DNA from: Chloroflexota bacterium
GTDB lineage: Bacteria; Vulcanimicrobiota; JAMCWD01
NCBI GenBank assembly: GCA_023475345.1
Contig: JAMCWD010000033.1
Coordinates: 1 to 64,000, forward strand
Direction: 5' to 3'
DNA: 64,000 nucleotides
Position 1 is the stretch's first letter, and each line of letters opens with the position of its first letter. Under the pieces are notes generated by a model. The model was not told where the DNA came from. It searched no databases and was given only the letters and a program-made list of their open reading frames with translations. Positions 53,066-61,295 of this stretch are shown one piece after another. A program made the translations under genes and the position numbers.

Positions 53066-54706
53066 ATGAAGTTGATATTGCTTTCAACCGTCGGCAAATG
53101 CGTCATGTTCCAGTGGGCATTCGATTTCATGGAACTGGCCCGCACCTTCGGATACAACACGGTTTTTCTCGGCTGTTCCACCCCTGTGCCGAAGATTCTG
53201 CAGGCGATTAAGATCCAGCAGCCCGACATCGTAGTCATCAGCCATCACATGCCGGAGGAAGACATCGGGCCTGTGATAGATGAGCTTTCAAAGTCGCTCA
53301 GTGATGAGTCCGGGCTGAAGCCCGTCTTCATATTCGGCGGGGATGCCTCATCGTCGAGGGCCGCCGAAAATTCTGGGATTTTTCAAAGGATATTTTCAGG
53401 AGATGAATCACCGCTTGAGATAAGCGACTTCCTCCGCGAAAGAAGAGATGATAAAGCGGGTCAGCCGTTCCCCGGCAACCTCGTAGAAAGGATCCGTTTC
53501 AGGTACCCGTTCCCCCTTCTCCATCATCACCTGGGGCTTCCCGACCTTGTCGAAACGGAGATGGCGGCTCATGCGCTGGCCGCATCTGAGATACTCGACG
53601 TCTTGACGCTTGTCCAGGATCAGAACGCCCAGGAGCATTTTTTCCATCCTAAGGATATGCAGCCGTCAAAAACAGAACTTACCGGGACCCCCCTCAGAAC
53701 CCCCGAGCACATGGAGGAGATATACGAGATCTCCCGCTGCGGCAATTATCCCCTGTTGAGAGCATATTCATCGACGAGGGATCTCGTTCGCTGGGCGGAG
53801 CTTCAGGAAAAGTGTCTGAAAACAGCCTGGGGAGCCATCCCCCTGACATGGTACAGCAAGCTTGACGGCAGGTCGAAGAGGCCGCTCCAGGAGGCAATAA
53901 AAGAAAACCTGAAGGCCATCAAATGGTATGCCGAAAGGGAGATCCCCGTCTCCGTGAACGAAGTCCATCACTGGAGCATGAGGGAGGCCCACGACGCCCT
54001 GGCCGTGGCCGTTGCATACATCGCCGCGTATAATGCAAAAGAGGTGGGGGTCAAGTATTTCGTCGCGCCTTTGATGTTCAATACTCCTTCAGGGACGTCT
54101 TTCAGCATGGATCTTGCAAAGATGATGGCCATGATCGACCTTATCGAAGAGCTTCACGGCAAGGATTTTACCACCTTCCGCCAGGTACGCCCCGGCGTGG
54201 GCCATTACCTGCCGGATGTCTCGGTGGCCAAGGGACAGATGGCCGCAAGCGCAACCATCGCCATGTATATCAAGCCCAACATCTTCCATGTAATAAGCAG
54301 CAGCGAGGCCCACCGCCCCGCAACCGTATCGGAGATTGTCGAAAGCTGCCGCATCATCCAGGGAGTTATGGAAGATTGTATGAGGGGTCTGCCCGACGTT
54401 ACGAAAGACAAGCTTATCCACCGGAGAAAGACCCAGCTTATAAGCGACGCAAGGCTGATAATCAAGGCCATAGAAAGCATCTCGAATGCGGAAAAGCCGC
54501 TGGCCGACCCTGCCACTCTTGTTAAAGCTATTGAAAAAGGGATCCTGGATGCGCCTAAGCTTCAGGGCCGCCCGCCGGGAAGAGGGAAACTTTTTACGAG
54601 GATGCTCCACGGGGCCTGTGTCCCTGCCGATCCCGAAACCGGCGACGCAATCACCGAAGAGGAAAGACTCGACCGGCTGGGGATTTTAAAAAAGATCAAG
54701 TTGTAA
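53066..54706 (+). CDS. B12-binding-like domain fused to a TIM-barrel-like enzyme domain
   Basis: A 546-aa soluble protein. Residues 1-120 resemble a cobalamin-binding Rossmann domain (ILLSTVGKCVMFQWAFDFM, GYNTVFLGCSTPVPKILQAI, IVVISHHMPEEDIGPVIDEL), but the D-x-H-x-x-G motif that supplies the lower cobalt ligand is absent; the equivalent reads LLSTVGKC. After a linker, residues about 230-500 look like the barrel of a B12-dependent mutase such as the glutamate mutase E chain (IPLTWYSKLDGRS, PVSVNEVHHWSMREAHDAL, VAPLMFNTPSGTSFSMDLAK, VRPGVGHYLPDVSVAKGQMA). I do not recognise a named enzyme. It stands alone with its own promoter. B12 use fits the corrinoid metabolism at 5-11 kb. Confidence 0.65.
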   Translation: MKLILLSTVGKCVMFQWAFDFMELARTFGYNTVFLGCSTPVPKILQAIKIQQPDIVVISHHMPEEDIGPVIDELSKSLSDESGLKPVFIFGGDASSSRAAENSGIFQRIFSGDESPLEISDFLRERRDDKAGQPFPGNLVERIRFRYPFPLLHHHLGLPDLVETEMAAHALAASEILDVLTLVQDQNAQEHFFHPKDMQPSKTELTGTPLRTPEHMEEIYEISRCGNYPLLRAYSSTRDLVRWAELQEKCLKTAWGAIPLTWYSKLDGRSKRPLQEAIKENLKAIKWYAEREIPVSVNEVHHWSMREAHDALAVAVAYIAAYNAKEVGVKYFVAPLMFNTPSGTSFSMDLAKMMAMIDLIEELHGKDFTTFRQVRPGVGHYLPDVSVAKGQMAASATIAMYIKPNIFHVISSSEAHRPATVSEIVESCRIIQGVMEDCMRGLPDVTKDKLIHRRKTQLISDARLIIKAIESISNAEKPLADPATLVKAIEKGILDAPKLQGRPPGRGKLFTRMLHGACVPADPETGDAITEEERLDRLGILKKIKL

Positions 54707-54823
54707 GATTGAATTCCCCTGAAGCAGGATGCAGAAGGAAACTAAATTCAGAACGGGAATTGTATTAATATGATATATGTGATCATTAAGATATATATGG
54801 ATATGTGAGGAGGGGGGATCTTT

Positions 54824-55684
54824 ATGAAAAGATTCCAGACCTTATTAACTAGGACATTTTTATTTTTTTGTATTATTTTGTCAGTCATCATTTTTCAGGG
54901 TTGTACCAGTAGTTCAAACCCCTCCTTAGCCGCCAAGCGATATAAAATGTTTTACGATACGGGTATAAGAGATCTGGAAAAAGGTAGGCTAGAAGAAGCC
55001 ATAGGAAATTTTTCCGATGTTCCCGAAAGCTCCGAATATTACCAGAAGGCCCAAAATCAAATTGAATATGTTAATCAAAGGCTTGATGAAAAAATAACTA
55101 TTGAATATGGGACTATATATAAATGTACAAAATGCGGCAAGGTTCTTAAAAAATTTATAAAACAAAAAAACTGCAAAAGGCGCGAGCGGGCGAATTTCAA
55201 CATAAATGAAGAGAGGGCGAGCCTTTGTCCTGACTGCGAAAGATCGGAAAAGCAAGCGGAATTCGAAAGAAAAAAGCTGGAACGACAAGCCGCCATTGAC
55301 CAAATGAAAAGATACGAACAAGGCATAGGCCCTGAAGAAGTTGCCGTTACCAGGATAAATATAAGCAAATGGGAATCGGGCTATACCGCCGGAGAAAATT
55401 GTCAATTTGTAGCAATGGGTATAAACGTTCTCAATACAGGCGATTCAACCACTCACGCCAATCCTAATTATTTCACACTGTCAACGCCAGACGGCTACAC
55501 TGTTAACCCTGATACAGATACAACATACGGGTTAAGCAGGCATTTCGACGCTATAGATCTTTCGCCTAACAGCTATACTTATGGCTGGCTTATTTTCCAT
55601 ATACCTATTAAGGATTATTATATATTGCATTATAAAACCTATGATAGCAGTGTTGACAAAAAAATAATTCCTCAAAATATATAA
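54824..55684 (+). CDS. Lipoprotein with zinc-ribbon and DUF4352-like domain
   Basis: A 286-aa lipoprotein (signal ends in IIFQGC). Residues about 40-85 look like one TPR hairpin (GIRDLEKGRLEEAIGNFSDV). A zinc ribbon follows (CTKCGKVLKKF and CPDCERSEKQAEFE), then a charged coil, and from about residue 165 an immunoglobulin-like DUF4352-type domain (FVAMGINVLNTGDSTTHANP). A cysteine zinc ribbon on an exported protein is odd. AGGAGGGGGG precedes the ATG. This gene opens an AT-rich run of small genes. Confidence 0.75.
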   Translation: MKRFQTLLTRTFLFFCIILSVIIFQGCTSSSNPSLAAKRYKMFYDTGIRDLEKGRLEEAIGNFSDVPESSEYYQKAQNQIEYVNQRLDEKITIEYGTIYKCTKCGKVLKKFIKQKNCKRRERANFNINEERASLCPDCERSEKQAEFERKKLERQAAIDQMKRYEQGIGPEEVAVTRINISKWESGYTAGENCQFVAMGINVLNTGDSTTHANPNYFTLSTPDGYTVNPDTDTTYGLSRHFDAIDLSPNSYTYGWLIFHIPIKDYYILHYKTYDSSVDKKIIPQNI

Positions 55685-55758
55685 GTCTCAAAATAAATGT
55701 TGACAAGGCCGTAAGACTTAACAGGAAACTTAAAAACACAAGGAAGGAGGGAACATAA

Positions 55759-55941
55759 ATGATTCCTGCAATAGCATTGATAATTGCAATTTATGCAACG
55801 GTAAGGCTTATTGAGATACCATTCAAGCCGGGGCACCCAACAATTGTCAGAATCTTTTTCGCAGTGCTCTCTGGCATTGCGATATTATTAATTTGGCTCG
55901 TGGCAAGCAGCGTAGTTCTTTCTGGAATGAACACGCCGTAA
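55759..55941 (+). CDS. Small two-helix membrane protein (60 aa)
   Basis: A 60-aa protein with two hydrophobic helices (MIPAIALIIAIYATVRLIEI and FFAVLSGIAILLIWLVASSV) joined by a short loop with FKPGHPTIV. A good AAGGAGGGA site lies upstream of the ATG, supporting translation. Function unknown. It is 74 bases after the lipoprotein gene and 18 bases before the next exported protein gene, probably in one transcript. Confidence 0.65.
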   Translation: MIPAIALIIAIYATVRLIEIPFKPGHPTIVRIFFAVLSGIAILLIWLVASSVVLSGMNTP

Positions 55942-55959
55942 AGAAAGGAGGGGATCTCT

Positions 55960-56535
55960 GTGAAGAAGGCAGTCCTTTTAATTTTTGCGATCCTGTTTAC
56001 AGCTTGTTCTTTGGGTGCAGAAGAAAAGAAACATGACTTCAGGAATGTTGACTGGGGGATGTCAAAGGCCCAGGTGAAGCAAGCAAATGAAAATATGATA
56101 CCTACCCTGGAAGATAAAGACACAATAAGCTATAGCGACAAGGTATCAGGTTTAAAGGCTATGTTGATCTTTTCTTTTGTAAACGACAAGCTGACGAGCG
56201 CAGGTTATTACTTCGAGGAAGAACACAGTAACGATAACGACCATATAGACGATTATCAAAAAATAGGAGATTTACTGACGGAAAAATACGGGAAACCCGT
56301 TAAAGATGAAGTTATTTGGAAAAACGATCTTTTTAAAAACAATCCTCAAAACTGGGGATTAGCTATCAGCGCAGGGCAACTTGTTTTAAAATCAAAATGG
56401 GAAAACGAAAACACTTATTTATATATGACGCTAAGCGGTGATAATTATAGGATAGCTCATTTATTAATCTATCAAAGCAAGGAATACGAACACTTAGACC
56501 AGAAGAGGCTCCGACAGGACACGGATAAAATTTAA
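55960..56535 (+). CDS. Small exported protein (191 aa)
   Basis: A 191-aa protein with a signal peptide ending near LFTACSLGAEE; the C there may be a lipobox cysteine (TAC). The mature part begins HDFRNVDWGMSKAQVKQANE, a pattern seen in many small periplasmic proteins of unknown function with an alpha-beta fold (SmpA-like beginnings). It is rich in charged and aromatic residues. The start is GTG with AAGGAGGGG six bases upstream. Part of the AT-rich small-gene run. Confidence 0.7.
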   Translation: MKKAVLLIFAILFTACSLGAEEKKHDFRNVDWGMSKAQVKQANENMIPTLEDKDTISYSDKVSGLKAMLIFSFVNDKLTSAGYYFEEEHSNDNDHIDDYQKIGDLLTEKYGKPVKDEVIWKNDLFKNNPQNWGLAISAGQLVLKSKWENENTYLYMTLSGDNYRIAHLLIYQSKEYEHLDQKRLRQDTDKI

Positions 56536-56550
56536 GGCAGGGTTATTATC

Positions 56551-56820
56551 ATGCCATTAATTCAATGCCCGGATTGCGGAAAGGAAGTTTCAGATAACGC
56601 CCCTGCATGTCCTAATTGCGGCAAGCCTTTTTCGACGGTGAAGATAGAAGAGAAGAAGGCGCTTGTTACCCGGCGTGAAGGCGGGAAATATGAGGCATGG
56701 GGCTTTTTCCTTATCGTTATAGGTATATTTTGCTTTTTTGGGAAAGGGATATATGTTCCGATAGGCTTCATATTAGGCTTAGTGGGTTTTATCGTTTTCT
56801 TGATCGGAAGATTTAAATGA
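56551..56820 (+). CDS. Zinc-ribbon membrane protein (89 aa)
   Basis: An 89-aa protein. A zinc ribbon (CPDCGKEVSDNAPACPNCGK) at residues 6-25 is followed by a short charged stretch and two membrane helices (WGFFLIVIGIFCFFGKG and IGFILGLVGFIVFLIG). Such small zinc-ribbon membrane proteins are common and uncharacterised. Its TGA overlaps the ATG of the NYN gene (ATGA), so the two are translated together. Confidence 0.8.
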   Translation: MPLIQCPDCGKEVSDNAPACPNCGKPFSTVKIEEKKALVTRREGGKYEAWGFFLIVIGIFCFFGKGIYVPIGFILGLVGFIVFLIGRFK

Positions 56821-57332
56821 AAACAACAAAAAACAACTATGCTTTTATTGACAGCCAAAATCTTAATCTTGGTGTAAGGAATTTGGGATGGGCACTAGAC
56901 TTTGTTAGGTTCAGGCGGTATCTTGCAGAGAAGTATCATGTATCAACTGCTTACTTATTCATAGGATACCTTGTTGAAAATCAAGATTTATATTTATCTT
57001 TACAAAAAAGCGGATATATCCTTATTTTCAAGCCTGTTTTGAAATATAAAAACGGCTGTGTCAAAGGCAATGTGGATGCCGAATTAGTATTACAGGCAAT
57101 GATAGACTATGAAAATTATGATCAGGCCATCATTGTAACAAGCGATGGTGATTTTGCATGCTTGGTAAATTACCTGTATCAACAGGATAAGCTCAGGCAG
57201 GTAATAAGCCCACACAAAGACACCTGCTCAAAGCTGTTAAAACAGGCAGCGAAAGATAAAATCGTTTTTATGAATAACCTTAAGGATAAACTTGAATATA
57301 AAAAAGCACCGCAAAAGGACGAAACCTGTTGA
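56817..57332 (+). CDS. NYN-domain (PIN-like) putative ribonuclease
   Basis: A 171-aa NYN/LabA-type protein. The acidic residues of the PIN-like active site are in AFIDSQNLNLG, KGNVDAELVLQAM and VTSDGDFACLVNYL. These proteins are predicted single-strand RNases or RNA-binding regulators. The ATG overlaps the stop of the zinc-ribbon membrane protein gene by four bases. Compact NYN proteins of this sort are frequent in candidate-phylum genomes and often transferred between bacteria; its AT-rich surroundings fit that. Exact target unknown. Confidence 0.85.
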   Translation: MKTTKNNYAFIDSQNLNLGVRNLGWALDFVRFRRYLAEKYHVSTAYLFIGYLVENQDLYLSLQKSGYILIFKPVLKYKNGCVKGNVDAELVLQAMIDYENYDQAIIVTSDGDFACLVNYLYQQDKLRQVISPHKDTCSKLLKQAAKDKIVFMNNLKDKLEYKKAPQKDETC

Positions 57333-57485
57333 AGTGCTTTTCCTGTGAATTCTAATTTTATTATAATAACGGCCTGACAATCTGTCAACTTTTTCTTGTG
57401 CGGCTTTGAATCCATCCGTTATTTGTTATAAAGATTAAACTTTCCTGAAGCGGGCTTCCGGGAATTATCAGGTTGAAAGATCGAT

Positions 57486-58466
57486 TCATTTCTGAAATAC
57501 CATGCAATAAAAATACTTTTTATTCCCAATGTCAATCATGGTAACATATTTGAAACCAATCCTCCTCATATGCTTCTTGACGGCGCTTGGATTCACTTGC
57601 GAAGTAACTCCGGGATTTTTACGCCTGCAGTCACAAATTGCAATTCTCGCCCCCGGTTTCAACGCCGAACGGATGCTTTCAAGCCAGGGTTTGATGTTCG
57701 AGTCAAAATATTCTTCCGAATTTTCTTTTTCTACACTGCTTACAACACAATGATAAACATCGAACATGAAAGCCCAGTCAAGGCTGTCTTGCGGCATACA
57801 TATATTTCTCGTTTCGCTTTTTACCGTTATTATATTTTCGATACCTTTTGACCGGGCTCTTTTTTTAATATACTCGGTTCTACGCTCATCTATATCTATT
57901 GCGTAAACCCTGCCGTTATTGCCGACGATTTTACTGAAATAAAAAACATGGTATCCGAACCCACAACCTATATCTGCACCAACCGAGCCTTTTTTGACGC
58001 AGGTTATCTCATCTATCTTTTCCATCCTGTCGTCTTGCGCCCTCTTCGGCCTTATGCAGTAATAGATCCTATGACGTTTATACGGGTCAGGATTTTTCAG
58101 GAAAGACACAACTTCATTTTTTGTCGGCAAAATTTCACTGATCAGATCCGGCCCGTCGTATTCGCCCTTTAGATATTGCACATAAGGAACCCAGGGGTTC
58201 GGCTGAAAAAAACCGTATATCTTCTCTATCTTTTCCTCGCTCTCGATAAAGCGGCGCTCTGCCGCTTCAAGTCTCCTTTTGTCGCCGGTCTCCAGATATC
58301 CCAACAGTTCGGCCTGGCCGGGTTTATCGTATTCCGCGTAAGCGTTGTATCGGACAGGCGGTCCGGCGGCTTCCTCATTTGGTTTCCTGAACATCAGGAA
58401 GCTGACGCCTAAAGATATCAAAATTACGAAAAATAAAATTAAAGATGATTTATAAAAAGATCTCAT
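57486..58466 (-). CDS. Membrane-anchored class I SAM methyltransferase
   Basis: A 326-aa protein with an N-terminal membrane anchor (SSLILFFVILISLGVSFLMF) and a soluble domain. Residues about 160-320 are a class I methyltransferase: motif I VGADIGCGFGYHVFYFS, the acidic end of strand 2 (YAIDIDERR), and a motif IV-like MFDVYHCVVSS. Residues 40-155 are a helical region of unknown nature. The domain faces either side of the membrane; the substrate is unknown. It is convergent with the NYN gene. Confidence 0.8.
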   Translation of the reverse strand: MRSFYKSSLILFFVILISLGVSFLMFRKPNEEAAGPPVRYNAYAEYDKPGQAELLGYLETGDKRRLEAAERRFIESEEKIEKIYGFFQPNPWVPYVQYLKGEYDGPDLISEILPTKNEVVSFLKNPDPYKRHRIYYCIRPKRAQDDRMEKIDEITCVKKGSVGADIGCGFGYHVFYFSKIVGNNGRVYAIDIDERRTEYIKKRARSKGIENIITVKSETRNICMPQDSLDWAFMFDVYHCVVSSVEKENSEEYFDSNIKPWLESIRSALKPGARIAICDCRRKNPGVTSQVNPSAVKKHMRRIGFKYVTMIDIGNKKYFYCMVFQK

Positions 58467-58599
58467 TCTTCCCCCACCTACAATTATAAATATAAACTAA
58501 AAAAAGATATTAAGAAAACCCCTGAACCTTATATACCAAAATTTATGCAAAAAAATGGAGCCGGAGAAGCGCGTCATAGCAAAAGGCACCTTCTTCCCT

Positions 58600-59925
58600 T
58601 TATTTGCATGAAAATATATGAAAAAAGAAGACCGCCTGGGGCTTCTTCGTGTTGACGAAACAATCCATGCGGGGAACACGGTACACAGACAAGGGGCAAA
58701 ATGTGCATCTGGATCCCAAAATACCCCAAAATAAAATCTGGCTGAAATTCCTGGATGAGTTCAGGAAAATTTTAGCGGCTCCGTCAAAGGAAATCTGCCG
58801 CACTTTTGAGATGCTGAAAGCCAATCGGGCGGTGTTTGGAGAGTGAGAAAGTCCCCTGGTTATCTGACCGGACGCCTGATTGATCGACGATATCACTGCG
58901 GACACAGTTCTCCCGCCGCTGCTGAATTTCACCGACATCCCCGCCTTGATCAATCCCCATATTGCGCTCGATTTCAGCGTTACAACCTTGCCGCTCCTCA
59001 CCGGGCTTGACACAGTCCCCAGCACTGACGCCGTTATTATATTCATCGCCCCCGTGCCTGCGCTCGGATCAATCTCCTCCGCCTTTGTCAGGATCTCATT
59101 CGTCAGCTTCGGCGGCTCAACGGCGAAGTTTCTCTGTAATAGCGGCCTTATATCCGAATGATATGTCGTGCCGTTGATCGTGAACTCATAATGGCAGTCG
59201 TATTCCCCGCTATCGCTGTCAGCGCTCCGGGGGATTTGCAGCGCTGTACTTACACCTATCTCCCTTATGCCTTCTCCATCGTCTGTATTACCCCAGCCGT
59301 CCTCTCCTTCATGGCAGGAGCAATTCTCATAAACCACCTTGTACGTTTCCTCCACCATCGGCGGGGCAAGAACGTGGACCACATGACATTCGTAAACAAG
59401 ATGCCTCTTGCCGTCTATCCACACCTCGTACCACTGCGTGATCTCATTATCGGTCAGCTCGGCGCACCATGCCTGGGCCTCGGTCTTCGTCATCGGCTCT
59501 TCACTGGCCCCGTACAACAGCGAATCCGAAGCCATCCCGTCTATTTCCTCCCTCAATTTCCCCTCATGATCCCGGTTAAAGTGAACCTCGTTGGCGAACA
59601 GCAAAGGCTCCGTACCGGTCTCGTTAAGCCCCGACCACATCACGAAATTGTAGTTCTTCGACTTCTGGACAAAATATTGCCCCGTATAGCTCCCTATCGT
59701 ATCGGTGATATTGTAGTGGAATACGCCGACTTCAACCTGGTGACTGCCGCCTCCCTGGCTGGCAAAATCGGTGTATGTGTAAAGCGGCGTCTTGTTGTTT
59801 GTGAGTAAAAGCTTCGTGTTTTGGCCGATACTCGGGCTGCTTGATGCTATGTTCGACACCAGGCCGCTCGCAGGCCCTGTCCCGCTGTCGGAGACTTCCG
59901 GCTTATCTTTACAAACTACAGGCAT
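58600..59925 (-). pseudogene. Displaced partial copy of the long HEIGH-protein gene
   Basis: The frame reads 441 codons, but only bases 58859-59887 (about 343 codons) match the long gene at 61296-64000, with about eight amino-acid changes and no length difference. The first 14 codons (MPVVCKDKPEVSDS) and the last 86 or so are unrelated to it; the tail looks like non-coding translation (cysteine- and phenylalanine-rich end). There is no ribosome site before the ATG. It lacks both the repeat N-terminus and the HEIGH C-terminus. I read it as a displaced module or remnant rather than a working gene. On the opposite strand at 58618-58846 two short frames look like a decayed unrelated gene. Confidence 0.65.
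58859..59887 (-). repeat. Duplicated 1,029-bp segment, copy A
   Basis: It matches 62137-63165 over the same length without insertions or deletions. Similarity starts at a shared GTTATCTGA and ends at a shared CCGCTG. The first 30 bases at the low-coordinate end are more divergent than the rest. Confidence 0.9.
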
Positions 59926-59997
59926 AAGGAAGGATTCGGGGAGGGAGAATCATGATCCTGCCGGAATTCGAGATTCAAGACCCTCTCCACCGAACAA

Positions 59998-60315
59998 CTA
60001 TAAATATAAACCCGTCAAGCACATTAGTGCTGTTGTTAAAAGTATGCCTGTAATTGCCATCCACTGTCCTTTAAGGTTTTTATGCCGTCCAATCCTGAAG
60101 AGTGAAATAGCACTAAAAATAGGGACGAGAAGCAATATAAAAAAGGAGAAAATATCTATGCAGTATGCAATTCGCACCTCAATATTCCATTCCAATGTGA
60201 TTAATGATAAGAAATACACAGCAAATGGGCATAGCATAGAGACTATCGCATAGATGTCATTTTTTTTCTTCAATATTTTTTCCCGACCGGGATCTCGCAT
60301 TTCCTGCTGCTCCAT
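59998..60315 (-). CDS. Small membrane protein, related to the preceding 318-aa protein
   Basis: A 105-aa protein with three hydrophobic helices. Its start MEQQEMRDPGREKILKKK closely matches the start of the 318-aa protein just upstream (MEPQESQNPRREKNLKKKK), so the two arose by tandem duplication, this one later shortened. The ATG lies five bases after the upstream stop. Membrane proteins directly downstream of secreted effector genes are often immunity proteins; that role is a hypothesis here. Confidence 0.75.
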   Translation of the reverse strand: MEQQEMRDPGREKILKKKNDIYAIVSMLCPFAVYFLSLITLEWNIEVRIAYCIDIFSFFILLLVPIFSAISLFRIGRHKNLKGQWMAITGILLTTALMCLTGLYL

Positions 60316-60320
60316 TTCAT

Positions 60321-61277
60321 CTACCGCCCTTCAAGTTCAAGATGTATTCTACCATCATCATATCTATGAAATTCAGGCATTGAACTATCATACTGGGGGA
60401 AACCGGGCTTGTAACCATAAGTGTCGGCATGAGCATTTTTACCTGTACACCATAAGGTGAAGGTTTTATGATCGTCACCGACTTTATAGCCATACTCAAG
60501 GGCAGTTGAAGGGCATATCGGCAGTTTTCTCAGGTATTTCGGAATGAGTGCATCAGGAGAAGGCGGAAACAACCCGTTATTATCTGCGGCATATAACCTC
60601 AGCGCCATGCCCTGGCTTTGCTGGTTAAAAAAACATGCTGCAGAACGGCGATAGGGTAGATAATTCACGACCGTGTGTGACAAACTTCCCATAACGAATA
60701 GGCTCATTATTATGACAGGAATACCGGATATGGCTATAATGGCGGCTATGCGTCCGTCTATATTTTTATCCAGAATGACAAGAACAAGCGAGATGATGCT
60801 TAAAACAACTCCGAGCCACATTAAAATATCGGTAACATAAATAATATTGATGAGAATATTACCCTGAAGTAATTTATATCTATGGAAAAGTGAATAGATA
60901 ATAAAAGCAACTATGACAATCAAAAGACTCAGCAAAAATGCACCGGCGGAAAAAATCAGGGAAAATTTATGATTGTCATTTTTTTCTTCCCTCCCCATCA
61001 TATCTCTATTACGGTCGGTCATAACGAGAGAGATGATGCTTAAAACAATAACAGGCCATATCAATAAAGAACCGGCTGTCCGAAAAGCAGGGCCATAATA
61101 ATAATCATAATACAGACACCGCATCTTTTCTTGGTAAAAAAACCAGTCGACAGACAGCAGTTGGGCCAGCAAAAGAGAGAGAAGAGAGCAAATCAGCGCC
61201 AATTTGCTCATTATAACTATCTTCTTTTTCTTAAGATTTTTTTCTCTTCTGGGATTTTGTGATTCCTGTGGTTCCAT
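60321..61277 (-). CDS. Multi-pass membrane protein with pseudopilin-like C-terminal module
   Basis: A 318-aa protein: a charged N-terminus, about six helices (to residue 205), then a soluble module (residues about 215-318) like the tail of the 164-aa protein at 1019-1513: FFNQQSQGMALRLYAADNNG, LFPPSPD, LPICPST, YGYKVGDD, FTLWC, GYKPGFPQYDSS. AGGAGG lies eight bases before the ATG, 18 bases after the stop of the long HEIGH protein gene, so the two are in one transcript. Function unknown; candidate immunity or export partner of that protein. Confidence 0.78.
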   Translation of the reverse strand: MEPQESQNPRREKNLKKKKIVIMSKLALICSLLSLLLAQLLSVDWFFYQEKMRCLYYDYYYGPAFRTAGSLLIWPVIVLSIISLVMTDRNRDMMGREEKNDNHKFSLIFSAGAFLLSLLIVIVAFIIYSLFHRYKLLQGNILINIIYVTDILMWLGVVLSIISLVLVILDKNIDGRIAAIIAISGIPVIIMSLFVMGSLSHTVVNYLPYRRSAACFFNQQSQGMALRLYAADNNGLFPPSPDALIPKYLRKLPICPSTALEYGYKVGDDHKTFTLWCTGKNAHADTYGYKPGFPQYDSSMPEFHRYDDGRIHLELEGR

Positions 61278-61295
61278 TTTATCCTCCTTTAACGA

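Noticed and set aside
57375-57396. Short hairpin TGACA/TGTCA before TTTTT after the NYN gene
   Set aside because: A five-bp stem with a three-base loop is too weak to call a terminator with confidence.
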